Assembly: GCA_910575435.1 (NCBI GenBank)
Contig: CAJTGI010000012.1
Span: forward strand, 55,218-119,217
Direction: 5' to 3'
Length of the DNA stretch: 64,000 bases
Source: Clostridiaceae bacterium
GTDB taxonomy: Bacteria; Bacillota; Clostridia; Lachnospirales; Lachnospiraceae
Within the stretch, counting starts at the first letter, position 1. Each line of letters opens with the position of its first letter. The notes under the pieces are model-generated. The model was not told the DNA's origin, did not search any database, and saw nothing but the letters and a program-made list of their open reading frames with translations. This document shows positions 41,587-51,249 of this stretch, piece after piece. A program made the position numbers and the translations under genes.

Positions 41587-42345
41587 GTGGATATTAGGAT
41601 ACTTATCTGGGATACCGATGTAGTGTGGACGGAGGCATTTAAGAAAGTATTAGGGTCGGGCAATATGAATTGTCATGAAGTAGATACGCTGGAGGAGTAT
41701 AAGAGACTGGCGTATACTAGCAGATATTCAGCCTGCGTGCTAGGGATGGGAACGCTAAAGGAACGGGTGGCAGAATCTGTGGGCGAGGAGGATCCGAAGG
41801 AATTCTGGGAGAATGTTTGGATGAGGCTCAATAATTTTTGCTGGCTCAGCCCTGTGCCCGTGATATTGATGACGGAGAAGCAGGACGATGAGGAGGAAAT
41901 TAAGGCATTGCGCAATGGGGTGTCAGATTACATTGCAAAAGAGAGGCATTTCGAGGTATGCTTAGCCAGAATACAGACGCTTATTAAACTGTGGGATTCC
42001 CCGGCCAGCAGGAATGAGCCCTTTACTTTGGACAAGACGGGGCATCAGCTGATTGTAGGGGAACGCAGGATTGGGCTGACCAGCCGGGAGTACGGGGTGC
42101 TTTCCTATCTCTATGCGAATTTTAACCGGGCCGTGAATCGGGAAACTCTTCTGGAACAGGTGTGGAATATTAGCGGAAGGGAAAATAAGAGAGTGGTGGA
42201 TACCGTTGTCAAGCAGTTGCGAGGCAAACTGACCACCACTCCCTATGAAATCCGTTCCGTGTACAAACTGGGATACCAGTTGCAGAAAAAGGAAATTATA
42301 AAGTACAATTCCCCACCGTCCGAGGAAATGGAAGAACATCCCTGA
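41587..42345 (+). CDS. atypical response regulator, degenerate receiver plus OmpR-type winged helix
   Basis: A 252-residue protein. The N-terminal domain has a receiver-like outline ([53 protein letters not shown]) but the expected phospho-acceptor position reads CVLGMGTL (Gly53 for Asp) with a long insertion after it. The C-terminal winged helix is normal ([48 protein letters not shown]). It is therefore probably phosphorylation-independent. It starts at GTG behind AAGGAG. Its last 50 bases overlap the 3' end of the convergent asnS gene. No kinase is adjacent. Confidence 0.82.
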   Translation: MDIRILIWDTDVVWTEAFKKVLGSGNMNCHEVDTLEEYKRLAYTSRYSACVLGMGTLKERVAESVGEEDPKEFWENVWMRLNNFCWLSPVPVILMTEKQDDEEEIKALRNGVSDYIAKERHFEVCLARIQTLIKLWDSPASRNEPFTLDKTGHQLIVGERRIGLTSREYGVLSYLYANFNRAVNRETLLEQVWNISGRENKRVVDTVVKQLRGKLTTTPYEIRSVYKLGYQLQKKEIIKYNSPPSEEMEEHP

Positions 42346-43687
42346 TGTTTTCCATGCCGGTGAGGTACATGACGCAGCGCTCGAAGCCCAGGCCAAAGCC
42401 GGCATGGGCGGCGCTGCCATATTTTCTCAAATCTAGATAAAATGCATAATCATCCGGGTTCAGCCCGGATTCTTTCATGCGCTCAAGCAGCGTGTCGTAA
42501 TGATCTTCCCGCTGGCTTCCGCCGATAATTTCGCCGATGCCAGGTACCAGGCAGTCCATGGCTGCCACGGTCTTTCCGTCGGGATTCAATTTCATGTAAA
42601 AAGCCTTGATTTCTTTTGGATAGTCTGTGACAAATACCGGACGTTGAAAAAGTTTCTCTGTCAGGTATCGCTCATGCTCAGTCTGCAAATCACAGCCCCA
42701 GGATACCGGGTACTGGAAGTCATCATTGTGCTTTTCTAATAATCCTATGGCTTCCGTGTAGGTCACATGGCCAAACTCTGAGTGAAGCACATGGTTCAGA
42801 CGCTCCAGCAATCCCTTGTCGATAAATTGGTTGAAAAAAGCAAGTTCATCCTTTCCTTCTTTCATCACATAGGATATGATGTATTTCAACATTTCTTCTG
42901 CCATATCCATATCGTCCTGCAGGTCGGCAAAGGCCATTTCCGGCTCGATCATCCAGAACTCCGCGGCGTGGCGGGTGGTATTGGAATTCTCTGCGCGGAA
43001 AGTTGGGCCGAAGGTGTAAATATTCTGAAATGCCATGGCATAGGCTTCCCCATTCAGCTGTCCGCTGACTGTCAAGTTTACTGGCTTGCCAAAAAAGTCT
43101 TCTTTATAGTCAATTCCATCTTTCTCTGTTCTGGGAGGCTGTGCCAAATCTAACGTAGTCACCTGAAACATTTCTCCTGCGCCTTCGCAGTCGCTGCCTG
43201 TAATAATGGGCGTATGCACATAGACAAAGTCCCGCTCCTGAAAAAACTGATGAATTGCATAGGCGATGAGCGATCGCATCCGAAATACCGCCTGAAAGGT
43301 ATTGGTGCGGGGGCGTAAGTGGGGAAGCGTCCGAAGATACTCCATGGTATGTCTCTTTTTCTGCAGGGGGTAGTCCGGGGTGGAACTGCCCTCCACAGAG
43401 ATGGCACAAGCCTGGATTTCAAAGGGTTGCTTCGCCTGGGGCGTGGCCACCAGCGTGCCGGTGACGGTCAATGCCGCTCCGATATTGCATTTGGCAATAT
43501 CGGTAAAATTGTCTAAATGCTCATCAAATACAATCTGCAGCTGGGGAAAGCAGGTGCCGTCTTGCAGGGAGATAAAGCCGAAAGACTTGGAGTCCCTCAG
43601 GCTTCGGATCCATCCGCAGACGGTGACTTCCGTCCCCAAGTATTTTTCTGTCTCTTGAAATAAAGAACTTATGTGCGTATGCTTCAT
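42296..43687 (-). CDS. asnS: asparaginyl-tRNA synthetase
   Basis: A 463-residue class IIb aminoacyl-tRNA synthetase that charges tRNA-Asn. The N-terminal OB-fold anticodon domain ([35 protein letters not shown]) leads to the catalytic domain with motif 2 ([20 protein letters not shown]), [20 protein letters not shown], and motif 3 ([34 protein letters not shown]). The ribosome binding site is weak. No T-box leader is evident in the 150 bases upstream. The C-terminus reads through into the 3' end of the convergent regulator gene, a 50-base overlap. Confidence 0.96.
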   Translation of the reverse strand: MKHTHISSLFQETEKYLGTEVTVCGWIRSLRDSKSFGFISLQDGTCFPQLQIVFDEHLDNFTDIAKCNIGAALTVTGTLVATPQAKQPFEIQACAISVEGSSTPDYPLQKKRHTMEYLRTLPHLRPRTNTFQAVFRMRSLIAYAIHQFFQERDFVYVHTPIITGSDCEGAGEMFQVTTLDLAQPPRTEKDGIDYKEDFFGKPVNLTVSGQLNGEAYAMAFQNIYTFGPTFRAENSNTTRHAAEFWMIEPEMAFADLQDDMDMAEEMLKYIISYVMKEGKDELAFFNQFIDKGLLERLNHVLHSEFGHVTYTEAIGLLEKHNDDFQYPVSWGCDLQTEHERYLTEKLFQRPVFVTDYPKEIKAFYMKLNPDGKTVAAMDCLVPGIGEIIGGSQREDHYDTLLERMKESGLNPDDYAFYLDLRKYGSAAHAGFGLGFERCVMYLTGMENIRDVLPFPRTVGNCTL

Positions 43688-43839
43688 CGGTTCAATACCA
43701 TGCCTTTCTGATGTTGCTATTCCCGTAGGTCATCACATAGAAGGATGAATAACGATGAATAGTACAATCTGATACTGTTAAATGCAAAAATAGTATGTAT
43801 GTATTGTACCGTGCTTATGCTGATTTGTCGAGATGTTCT

Positions 43840-44349
43840 TTATTTAAATTTACCTGTGGTGCTGCATTCGAGATTCAGATATTGTTCTATGATTCTTACA
43901 GGCTTTGTTGCTAAAAAGGATTTATACAAGTTTGCTTTTACATAAGCAGTGGCGATATTGCCGGCTTTGCTGGCCCTCTTATTGGTAAGTTTCCATAGAT
44001 AAGAATTTGATTTGCAGGTTGCTACGGATTTCGTGCATTGAGCATAGCCATGACCGTATGTAAATGTACCCGTCACTTTAAGGTACCATATGACTTCATT
44101 ATATTTGTTATAATATTTCTTGGTTTTAGATTTTGTCACGGTAGTGGGTTCTGAATATAGAGAAATTCCGAATGTATTAGTTTGTGCTGGTTCCTCCGTA
44201 ATTGTTGTTACAAGATAATCTCCATTTTCAAGATATTCAATCTCTACATTGTCTTGATCTTGCGCATGGACAGTGCGTGTGTGGACGGTTTGCGTTACAA
44301 CGCTAAATAAAAGTACCAAAACGACTATTATGTGTAGTTTTTTTTTCAT
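43840..44349 (-). CDS. small secreted protein (third gene of second PadR operon)
   Basis: A 169-residue protein with a signal peptide (KKKLHIIVVLVLLFSVVTQT). The mature part, IEYLENGDYLVTTITEEPAQ, then NEVIWYLKVTGTFTYGHGYA, QCTKSVATCKSN and GNIATAYVKANLY, resembles a family of small exported beta-sandwich proteins in Clostridia (DUF6147-like by eye, tentative). Two cysteines in the middle may form a disulfide. Function unknown. It begins 27 bases after the HAAS-like gene, in an AT-rich three-gene operon headed by padR. Confidence 0.72.
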   Translation of the reverse strand: MKKKLHIIVVLVLLFSVVTQTVHTRTVHAQDQDNVEIEYLENGDYLVTTITEEPAQTNTFGISLYSEPTTVTKSKTKKYYNKYNEVIWYLKVTGTFTYGHGYAQCTKSVATCKSNSYLWKLTNKRASKAGNIATAYVKANLYKSFLATKPVRIIEQYLNLECSTTGKFK

Positions 44350-44376
44350 GAAAATTTTTTCCCTTCTATTATTTAC

Positions 44377-44757
44377 TTATTCAATTGTTATTTCTTGATA
44401 TACGGGTAATGCGTCAACGATATCATAGTATATTTTATAGTTTACTCCTAGATAGATAACAGCGACAATTAATACAGCAATCAGCAATGTCAACAGACTG
44501 GTTCGTATGCATTTCGTCGTCCGCAGCCTCTTGATTAGGTAAGCGGTATCTACGCCATCATAGTAATCGTTGATTATTTCGGTGGGATCTCCCATCCTAT
44601 TGTGCAATTCTTCATAACTAATTTCAGGCTTGTTTTCATTGAGTTCAGATATTTTCTCTTCGTAGGTTTTTAACAGACGCTTCTCGTACTTCCCCCTCGA
44701 TGGGATGATTGTCCTGATTTCCTTATAATACTTTCTGGAGTCCTTATTGATCTTCAT
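44377..44757 (-). CDS. HAAS-like single-pass membrane protein (DUF6120-like)
   Basis: A 126-residue protein. The N-terminal 70 residues are helical and charged (YYKEIRTIIPSRGKYEKRLL, KTYEEKISELNE) and finish with RMGDPTEIINDYYD, matching the closing motif (ELGSPVDVAKQIK) of the DUF1700 HAAS domain in the other PadR operon. One membrane segment follows (TSLLTLLIAVLIVAVIYLGV) with a short outer tail. It starts at the ATG at 44757, 14 bases before the PadR stop, with GGAGGGAACTA as ribosome binding site; translation is probably coupled. Likely links a membrane event to the PadR regulator (inference). Confidence 0.75.
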   Translation of the reverse strand: MKINKDSRKYYKEIRTIIPSRGKYEKRLLKTYEEKISELNENKPEISYEELHNRMGDPTEIINDYYDGVDTAYLIKRLRTTKCIRTSLLTLLIAVLIVAVIYLGVNYKIYYDIVDALPVYQEITIE

Positions 44758-45109
44758 TAGTTCCCTCCATCATTGAAAAATCATGCTTTAAAATATATTC
44801 GATGCTTTCGGCAGTCGCGTAATACTCTGATGTCAGATGCTTTAAACGTTCCTCGCCTGCAGCCTCGATATGATAATAAACCTTCACCATCCTCCTTCCT
44901 GTTTGTTTTTTGTAATCAGAAATATAGTGATTATCAATCATCCTATAAAAGGCCGGGTATAATGAACCTTCTGGAAATGTGAGTTTGCCTTCTGTCAGTT
45001 TTGTGATCATCTGTGAGATTTCATATGCATAGCAGTCACCCCGGTTTTTCAGAATATGCAATATTAGCATTTCACATGATCCGCTTTTAAAACTATTTCT
45101 TAGTGCCAT
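44744..45109 (-). CDS. PadR-family transcriptional regulator
   Basis: A 121-residue winged-helix regulator: RNSFKSGSCEMLILHILKNR, GDCYAYEISQMITKLTEGKL, TFPEGSLYPAFYRMIDNHYI and the wing GRRMVKVYYHIEAAGEERLK. GGAGG lies eight bases before ATG 45109; the ATG at 45124 is upstream of a worse context. It heads a three-gene minus-strand operon that parallels the padR-DUF1700-DUF4097 operon at 10.7-12.8 kb. A nine-base inverted repeat brackets its promoter and probably serves as its operator. Confidence 0.9.
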   Translation of the reverse strand: MALRNSFKSGSCEMLILHILKNRGDCYAYEISQMITKLTEGKLTFPEGSLYPAFYRMIDNHYISDYKKQTGRRMVKVYYHIEAAGEERLKHLTSEYYATAESIEYILKHDFSMMEGTNEDQ

Positions 45110-45132
45110 GGTCGTGTCCTCCATTCCTACTA

Positions 45133-45169
45133 TGTTTACTTATAACACAAAATAAGAAGAAAGTAAACA
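45133..45169 (-). promoter_or_regulatory. promoter and inverted-repeat operator of the second PadR operon
   Basis: On the minus strand TTTACT (45167-45162) and TATAAG (45144-45139) are 17 bases apart. Perfect nine-base arms TGTTTACTT (45133-45141) and AAGTAAACA (45161-45169) cover the -10 and -35 boxes respectively, a layout suited to repression by a PadR dimer pair. Confidence 0.7.
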
Positions 45170-45206
45170 CTTAGATAATCTAAACCATAGTTTTTCTAAA
45201 ACATTG

Positions 45207-45339
45207 TTGACAAAATAATTTAAATATACTAATATAGTAATTGCAGATGAAACAGGGAAATCTTTTGAAAAAGGGGAGTACGTATGTTTTGAGGGTTAGA
45301 TAGCCGGGGATATCTTGCAGGGATATTTTCCGGCTTTTA
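45207..45339 (+). ncRNA. candidate short transcript with own promoter, two-codon minigene and hairpin
   Basis: TTGACA (45207-45212), 17 bases, TAATAT (45230-45235) form a good promoter. Downstream, AGGGGAG (45272-45278) precedes ATG TTT TGA (45284-45292), a two-codon frame, and AGCCGG / CCGGCT (45302-45335, with GATATC / GATATT extending the stem) is followed by TTTT. A transcript of about 100 bases would end there, 180 bases before the next gene. It may be a small RNA or an attenuated leader of the kinase gene. Confidence 0.4.
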
Positions 45340-45519
45340 TGGTGTGTTAGAGGGATGGGGCAAAGGTTTTAGCAGAAGGAGGCGGTGCTTTTCAAGAAGT
45401 TGAATGATGTCGATAAATGCAGGCATTTTCAGGCCTTAGGATAATTGACAGGGTATAGGATATGAATTACGCTGTTTGGGAAAGGGTTAGTATTCACAGT
45501 AACAAGTAATGACGTTGTT

Positions 45520-46287
45520 TTGCAGATTTATAATTATGATGGAATAGATATGAGCATGAAAAAGAAAGAAGAAGGATTTATTCAGAAAGAAAAGTTTATG
45601 ATAACGGATGATCAATTAATTAGTCTGGGAACTCAGTATATCTGGAACGAGTGGAAAACTAAAGAACTGCCTGATTTTTCTCCTTTGGCAGATGAAATCC
45701 CGGGAGAAAAACAAAAGGAAAGAGGAGTTTCCATGGAAAACGTCAATTTGCACTTCGTATTCAATGCATTGAATAATATCAAATGCGCAGTTATGTTGCA
45801 GGAAGAGAATGCATCGACTTTGATTGACGATTTTTCTAAATATCTTAGGTATGTCTTCTGCTATAGCGGGAGGAAGACGCTGGTGCCGGCAGGGAAGGTG
45901 TTTGACTATCTGCTGTGTTACGGCAATCTTCAGGAGGCTCGGTTTGAGAAACTGCAATTTGAATATTGCATTGGAACGACGGATTTTTCCATGCCGCCAT
46001 TTTATATGGAAGAAATCATCTCTGTTGTTGTGAAAGAATTTGTAATGGAAAAAACCTGTGATGGGTATTTGATTTTGGAGACAGAGGAGGAGGCAAATCA
46101 ATATGTTCTGACGATTCAAACTTTATCGGGCAGATATTCTAATGAGAAATGGGAAAATTTAATGGGGACGAATGGCAAATTGTCTGAGATTCTTAAAAAA
46201 GGAGAACTGCATGGCTATGCAGCGTTTGCGGAAATGCCTGAAAGCGGCGGAGTACGCATCCGAATAGCAATTCCTCGCCAAAAGTGA
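45520..46287 (+). CDS. LytS-like cytoplasmic sensor histidine kinase (degenerate)
   Basis: A protein of up to 255 residues with the His_kinase (LytS/YehU-type) phospho-acceptor region NLHFVFNALNNIKCAVMLQE and the downstream DDFSKYLRYVFCYSGRKTLV, normally written PHFLFNxLNxI and LSxLLRYxL. The conserved His is present but the preceding Pro is Leu. The ATP-binding half is poorly conserved: no clear GxGL loop is seen (VRIRIAIPRQ ends the protein). There are no membrane segments, unlike most family members. The start is uncertain: TTG 45520 lacks a ribosome binding site, and ATG 45550 or ATG 45598 are alternatives. A response regulator follows 32 bases later. Confidence 0.68.
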   Translation: MQIYNYDGIDMSMKKKEEGFIQKEKFMITDDQLISLGTQYIWNEWKTKELPDFSPLADEIPGEKQKERGVSMENVNLHFVFNALNNIKCAVMLQEENASTLIDDFSKYLRYVFCYSGRKTLVPAGKVFDYLLCYGNLQEARFEKLQFEYCIGTTDFSMPPFYMEEIISVVVKEFVMEKTCDGYLILETEEEANQYVLTIQTLSGRYSNEKWENLMGTNGKLSEILKKGELHGYAAFAEMPESGGVRIRIAIPRQK

Positions 46288-46319
46288 CACGGTACTAATG
46301 GTAGAAAGGGAAGCGTGAG

Positions 46320-47114
46320 ATGAAGACGATTATGGTGGATAATGAAGTAAATGCGATCAAAATATTTGAGACCTATGCCAAAGATATGCCAGAAGTGGAA
46401 TTGATGGGAGAATTTACAGATGGAATGGAAGCCGCCGTATTTGTAAAAGAGAATCCGGTGGACCTCGCAGTGCTGGACGTGGAAATGGAGGGCGTGGATG
46501 GCATTGCGCTGGGGAAAATGCTAAAACTGCTTTATCCTGATATTTTGCTGATTTACATCACGGGACACGAGGATTATGCCATGGATGCCTTTCGGCTGCA
46601 TGCGGCCGCTTACCTATTAAAGCCTTACACCAGGGATCAACTGTGCTATGAAATTGAGACTGCCAAATTATTGTCGCGGAGAGTCAGAAAGGGGATTTTC
46701 GTCAAAACCTTCGGACATTTTGACGTATTTGTCAATGGTCGGCCTATTATGTTTCGCAGCGGGAAGGCCAAAGAATTAATGGCATTCTTGGTGGACAGGC
46801 AGGGTGGAACGGTGAGCACAGACCAGATTATCTGCGCTCTTTGGGAGAATAGGCCGAATGATGAGGCTACGCAGAATCTGTGCAGCAAAGTGTGCAAAGC
46901 CCTGGGAAGTGAATTGCGGGAGAATGGAGCGGATAATATATTTATCTCGAAAAGGGGCGTGAAGCGGGTGGATACGGAGAAATTCAGTTGTGATTTATAT
47001 GATTTGCTGGCGGACGACGAGAAGGCAAAGAAAAATTTCGTGGGAGACTATATGCTGGACTACAGTTGGGCGGAAGAGAGGATGGGGCTGCTGGGCAAAT
47101 ATCTTTCTGACTAG
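46320..47114 (+). CDS. response regulator with SARP-like winged-helix output
   Basis: A 264-residue regulator. The receiver domain contains VDNE at the acidic pocket, phospho-acceptor Asp53 in LAVLDVEMEGVDGIALGKML, and AAYLLKPYTRDQL. The C-terminal domain (IFVKTFGHFDVFVNGRPIMF, KAKELMAFLVDRQGGTVSTD, NLCSKVCKALGSELREN) is a winged helix of the Trans_reg_C/SARP kind rather than the LytTR domain that usually accompanies LytS-type kinases. It probably pairs with the preceding kinase. The start is the ATG at 46320 behind AAAGGGAAGCG. Targets are unknown; the LysM and DUF5711 genes downstream are candidates. Confidence 0.87.
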   Translation: MKTIMVDNEVNAIKIFETYAKDMPEVELMGEFTDGMEAAVFVKENPVDLAVLDVEMEGVDGIALGKMLKLLYPDILLIYITGHEDYAMDAFRLHAAAYLLKPYTRDQLCYEIETAKLLSRRVRKGIFVKTFGHFDVFVNGRPIMFRSGKAKELMAFLVDRQGGTVSTDQIICALWENRPNDEATQNLCSKVCKALGSELRENGADNIFISKRGVKRVDTEKFSCDLYDLLADDEKAKKNFVGDYMLDYSWAEERMGLLGKYLSD

Positions 47115-47287
47115 CGCAAATTGCAATTAGAAGAATCTGTTGCCCATTGAATTTCTTCATGAATCTTTTCAAAGTCGAACTTTTTCGATAAATTGCAGCT
47201 GCCCTGGTGCTGTTTTCGACAAATTTTATGGCAATGGACATGCTACACTTTCTTTGGATTATAGGATTAAAAGGAAGGTGGATTGAT

Positions 47288-48613
47288 TTGTCTATGGAAA
47301 ATAATGATTATTTGAATGAGGAGCGATTTTACGTTTTTGATAAATTTCCGGAAAATATCAAGCAGATCGGGGAGCAGCCGGAAGGGAACCGGGTATATGT
47401 GGAAGATTACGTGGTGACGTATATGCATCGCATATTCAGGGAGAAGGCGGAGAATTCTCTCGTTGTGTTTGTGGGTAAAAAGGGGGAAGGGGCGGCCCAG
47501 GGTTGCATCTTTCTGTACGGAGCCATAGAAGTAGAGATGGACTTGCTCCTGTGGAGAGAGCAATTTACGGCCCAGGTGTGGGACGAGATTCATGAGCAGG
47601 TGCATCAGTATTTTTCCGGGGGAGAAGTGCTGGGATGGGGCTGTGGCGTGAATATTGGGAACAGCCAGATTAAGAAGGCGGTTGCAGGCATTCAGCGGAA
47701 GCATTTTTCCAGGGAGGGGCAGATACTCTTCTATTGGGATTACAGCGAAGAGGAGGAGAGCATCTGCCGCTGGGATCATGGTGGCGTCCAGTCTGTCCCA
47801 GGCTATCTGATATACTATGGAAAGAATCCCAAGATGCAAGAGTATATGCTGCGAGGAAAAGAGAAGGAAAGCTTTGAGGCTGGATACAAGGACACCGTGA
47901 TGGAGAGCGTTCGCACGGTCATCCAGAAGAAGGAGCGTTTAAAGCCAGAGAAGAAGCCGGCTTTTTATGCGGCGGGAGGAATGCTTCTGGCATTGGCGCT
48001 GGTGGGGGGATGGCTATTGGTACAGAGCAGCAGGAAGATAGAGGACCTGGAGTCGGCGATTATGACTTTGTCCCAGGAGCCTTTGGACAAGCCATCCGCA
48101 ACCCGGGGTAAAGGGAAAAAGGATACAGAGGCTCCGTCAGCCACAGGGGAATTTGCGGACTTTGAAAAGAAGTCTCTGGATATTAAATCTTCGGCCGCCC
48201 CCCCGTCAAAAGCCACCCAGAAACCGCCTGCGGTTCAAAAGCCATCCGTGTCTCGAAAGCCATCAGCTACCCGGAAGCCATCGGTTTCTGAAAAGCCGGC
48301 TGCCACGAAAAAGCCGTCTGCGACCTCGAAGCCATCTGTCTCTCAAAAGCCGCCAACGCCACAAAGTTCTCCAGGAGGAAATGCTGGAGGGAAAAATAAC
48401 AGTCCGGCCAGGGCTAGCTTTGCCCCGGGGGGATCTGGCACATCCCAGGGCAACAGCTACGTGGTGCAGAAGGGGGATACTCTGAGTCAGATTGTTTGGA
48501 GGCAGTACCATACCATGGCATATATGGAGCGGATTAAGAAGGTGAATAATATTCAGAATGAACATGAAATCCAGATAGGTCAGCGGATCATCTTGCCCCT
48601 CTATAAGAAATAG
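47288..48613 (+). CDS. membrane protein with Pro/Ser/Lys-rich linker and C-terminal LysM domain
   Basis: A 441-residue protein. The N-terminal 220 residues form a cytoplasmic domain I do not recognise (FYVFDKFPENIKQIGEQPEG, YVVTYMHRIFREKAENS, CIFLYGAIEVEMDLLLW). One membrane segment follows (FYAAGGMLLALALVGGWLLV), then a repetitive linker built from KPSxxxKPS units, and a C-terminal LysM peptidoglycan-binding domain (SYVVQKGDTLSQIVWRQYHT, then IQNEHEIQIGQRIILP). The protein therefore spans membrane to cell wall. TTG 47288 lies six bases after AGGAAGGTGG; ATG 47294 is the alternative. A DUF5711 membrane protein is encoded 94 bases downstream. Confidence 0.8.
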   Translation: MSMENNDYLNEERFYVFDKFPENIKQIGEQPEGNRVYVEDYVVTYMHRIFREKAENSLVVFVGKKGEGAAQGCIFLYGAIEVEMDLLLWREQFTAQVWDEIHEQVHQYFSGGEVLGWGCGVNIGNSQIKKAVAGIQRKHFSREGQILFYWDYSEEEESICRWDHGGVQSVPGYLIYYGKNPKMQEYMLRGKEKESFEAGYKDTVMESVRTVIQKKERLKPEKKPAFYAAGGMLLALALVGGWLLVQSSRKIEDLESAIMTLSQEPLDKPSATRGKGKKDTEAPSATGEFADFEKKSLDIKSSAAPPSKATQKPPAVQKPSVSRKPSATRKPSVSEKPAATKKPSATSKPSVSQKPPTPQSSPGGNAGGKNNSPARASFAPGGSGTSQGNSYVVQKGDTLSQIVWRQYHTMAYMERIKKVNNIQNEHEIQIGQRIILPLYKK

Positions 48614-48707
48614 TGTATGATAAATAAGGCAAATTCGATGGAGAAACGGAATGCTGGTCACGAAGTGAGCAGTTGCGATGAGATCTCGCAGGGAGAGATG
48701 GAGAGAG

Positions 48708-49877
48708 ATGGATAGTTTTATTGGGCGGTCAGTTGACGTGGTGGCAGTGCAGGAGCGGCATAAAAGAAAAATGGTGGTAGCGGCTGCCGTGGTGGTGGCG
48801 GTAATCTTGTGTGCGCTGCTAGCCTTTGCAGGGTATCATTGGTTCATGAACAGGGAATATTCCGCATATGATGTGAAAAATTCCGTTTCTGTAAAAAATG
48901 GGGCCTCTCTTAAATATGCTGCCTATCAGGGGGGAGTCATTCGGTATGACAGAGATGGGGTTACGGCAGTGAGCGGCAAGGGAGAGCCCGTATGGAGCGG
49001 CAGTTATGATATGGCCAGCCCCAGGCTTGATATATGCGGTGAGAGTGCCGTGGTAGCAGATATCGGCGGAAAGAGTCTTTACATATACAAAGGGGGAGAT
49101 ACTGGCGTAGACTTTTCGGTGGACTATCCCATCGTGCAGGCATGCGTTTCTAATCAGGGCGTGGTGGCAGTACTGATGGAGGAGGCTGCCTCCAACACGA
49201 TTGCGCTATATAATCCTTTTGACAAATCTGGCAAGCTGCTGGTGGAGATTCCTACTAATGTGGAGGATGGATATCCGGTGAGCCTGGATTTGTCCCCCGA
49301 CGGAACCAGCGTGGTGGCATCTTATCTCTGCGTCACGACCGGGGCGGTGCAGAGCCGGGTGGCATTCTATAATTTCTCCGAGGTAGGGAAGAATAGGAAT
49401 ACCATGGTGGGGGCGCGGAATTACAATGATACGCTGATTTCCGAGGTGCGTTTTCTGGACGAGGATCACGCCTGCCTTTTTGGAGAGAAGGGATTTTATC
49501 TCTGGGAAAATATGAAAAAGCCGGAATTAATTCGGAAGAGGGAGTTTGACCGGGAAATCAAGGGCGCATTTTCTGATGAGGAACATGTATGCGTCATGCT
49601 GAAGAAGAATGAGGAGCAGAATGATTTGATCCTGTATGACAGGAAGGGGGAGGAGGTGCAGTCCGTCACTGTAGACAGTGCCCTTTCCCATGGGCAGGTG
49701 AAGGGTGACGAGGTTATTATAAATTCGGCAACCCACTGTGCGGTATATCGGATGAATGGGGTGAAGAAGTATGAGGGAGCGCTGAAAAGTGCGATTAGTT
49801 ATATTTTTCCCGGCAAGGGAATGAACCGATTCATCCTCATCCAGGATTCGAAAATTAAATTTATCAAATTAAAATAA
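48708..49877 (+). CDS. DUF5711 membrane-anchored beta-propeller-like protein
   Basis: A 389-residue protein with a basic N-terminus, one membrane segment (MVVAAAVVVAVILCALLAFA) and an outer domain of repeating beta-sheet units (VIRYDRDGVTAVSGKGEPVW, SAVVADIGGKSLYIYKGGDT, VSLDLSPDGTSVVASYLCVT, DEDHACLFGEKGFYLWENMK), as in WD40/PQQ-like propellers and the DUF5711 family. Function unknown. GGAGAG precedes ATG 48708. It probably forms a wall/membrane pair with the LysM protein. The str-operon promoter follows it. Confidence 0.82.
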   Translation: MDSFIGRSVDVVAVQERHKRKMVVAAAVVVAVILCALLAFAGYHWFMNREYSAYDVKNSVSVKNGASLKYAAYQGGVIRYDRDGVTAVSGKGEPVWSGSYDMASPRLDICGESAVVADIGGKSLYIYKGGDTGVDFSVDYPIVQACVSNQGVVAVLMEEAASNTIALYNPFDKSGKLLVEIPTNVEDGYPVSLDLSPDGTSVVASYLCVTTGAVQSRVAFYNFSEVGKNRNTMVGARNYNDTLISEVRFLDEDHACLFGEKGFYLWENMKKPELIRKREFDREIKGAFSDEEHVCVMLKKNEEQNDLILYDRKGEEVQSVTVDSALSHGQVKGDEVIINSATHCAVYRMNGVKKYEGALKSAISYIFPGKGMNRFILIQDSKIKFIKLK

Positions 49878-49884
49878 AAAATTC

Positions 49885-49914
49885 TTGACAAAATGTACAC
49901 TGGGTAGTTATACT
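49885..49914 (+). promoter_or_regulatory. promoter of the rpsL-rpsG-fusA block (TTGACA-18-TATACT)
   Basis: TTGACA 49885-49890 and TATACT 49909-49914, spacer 18. It gives an unusually long leader of about 265 bases before rpsL. Confidence 0.75.
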
Positions 49915-49919
49915 GATTG

Positions 49920-50188
49920 AGTGTGCATTTTTTTGTAAAAGTAAAGTTGAATAGGCGAGAATACATCATGCTTGCATGAGGGGATTCTTGCACGTTTGGC
50001 GCACCGCCGAAATGATGCAATAACATGAATAAGCAAGTATTGCTTATTTATATTTCCGATAGGACGGATTGCGAATGTAGGTGGCGATTGCGGAAGTGCG
50101 AAGCGCGGACAATCGACTTTTACGCAGAATGATGTTGTTGAAAGCAACAAAACACAGGTAGTTATTATAATCATAGGAGGTGAAATTA
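49920..50188 (+). promoter_or_regulatory. long structured leader of rpsL
   Basis: This stretch contains no credible gene. It has several short inverted repeats, including ATAAGCAA / TTGCTTAT (near 50030-50050) and CATGCTTGCATG (near 49967). It may regulate ribosomal protein expression; no known motif was matched. Confidence 0.4.
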
Positions 50189-50602
50189 ATGCCAACATTT
50201 AACCAGTTAGTAAGAAAGGGAAGAAAGGTTTCCACGAAGAAATCTAATTCTCCTGCGCTTCAGTACACTTACAACTCATTGAACAAGAAAGTTGTGTCAC
50301 AGCATTCTCCACAGAAGCGTGGCGTTTGTACTGCAGTTCGTACAGCTACACCTAAGAAGCCTAATTCCGCTCTTAGAAAGACTGCCAGAGTACGTCTGTC
50401 TAACGGTATCGAGGTGACAAGCTATATTCCTGGAGAGGGACATAACCTGCAGGAGCATAGCGTAGTGCTCATCCGCGGCGGAAGAGTAAAAGATCTGCCA
50501 GGTACCAGATATCATATTGTACGTGGTACGCTCGATACAGCAGGTGTTGCTAACAGAAAGCAGGGCCGTTCTAAGTATGGGGCAAAGAAGCCTAAAAAGT
50601 AA
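50189..50602 (+). CDS. rpsL: 30S ribosomal protein S12
   Basis: A 137-residue ribosomal protein that sits at the decoding centre and controls translational accuracy. Sequence is canonical: [39 protein letters not shown] core (here [20 protein letters not shown]), [20 protein letters not shown] and [18 protein letters not shown]. The Lys positions where streptomycin resistance arises are wild type (TPKKPN and GGRVKDLPG). AGGAGGTGA before ATG 50189 fixes the start; the ATG at 50180 is inside that context. First gene of the str block. Confidence 0.98.
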   Translation: MPTFNQLVRKGRKVSTKKSNSPALQYTYNSLNKKVVSQHSPQKRGVCTAVRTATPKKPNSALRKTARVRLSNGIEVTSYIPGEGHNLQEHSVVLIRGGRVKDLPGTRYHIVRGTLDTAGVANRKQGRSKYGAKKPKK

Positions 50603-50692
50603 GGTTCACTAATTGGGGGAAGTGCCGGATTAATTTTACCAATTAACCTGGTGCGGACACTATATTTGTGAGTACCGATGAATTAATGAAAA

Positions 50693-51227
<535 letters not shown>

Positions 51228-51249
51228 TATATAGTAGGAGGTAAGAATC

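Noticed and set aside
43688..43839. Possible T-box leader of asnS
   Set aside because: The region is only about 150 bases and shows no T-box specifier, antiterminator or terminator pattern.
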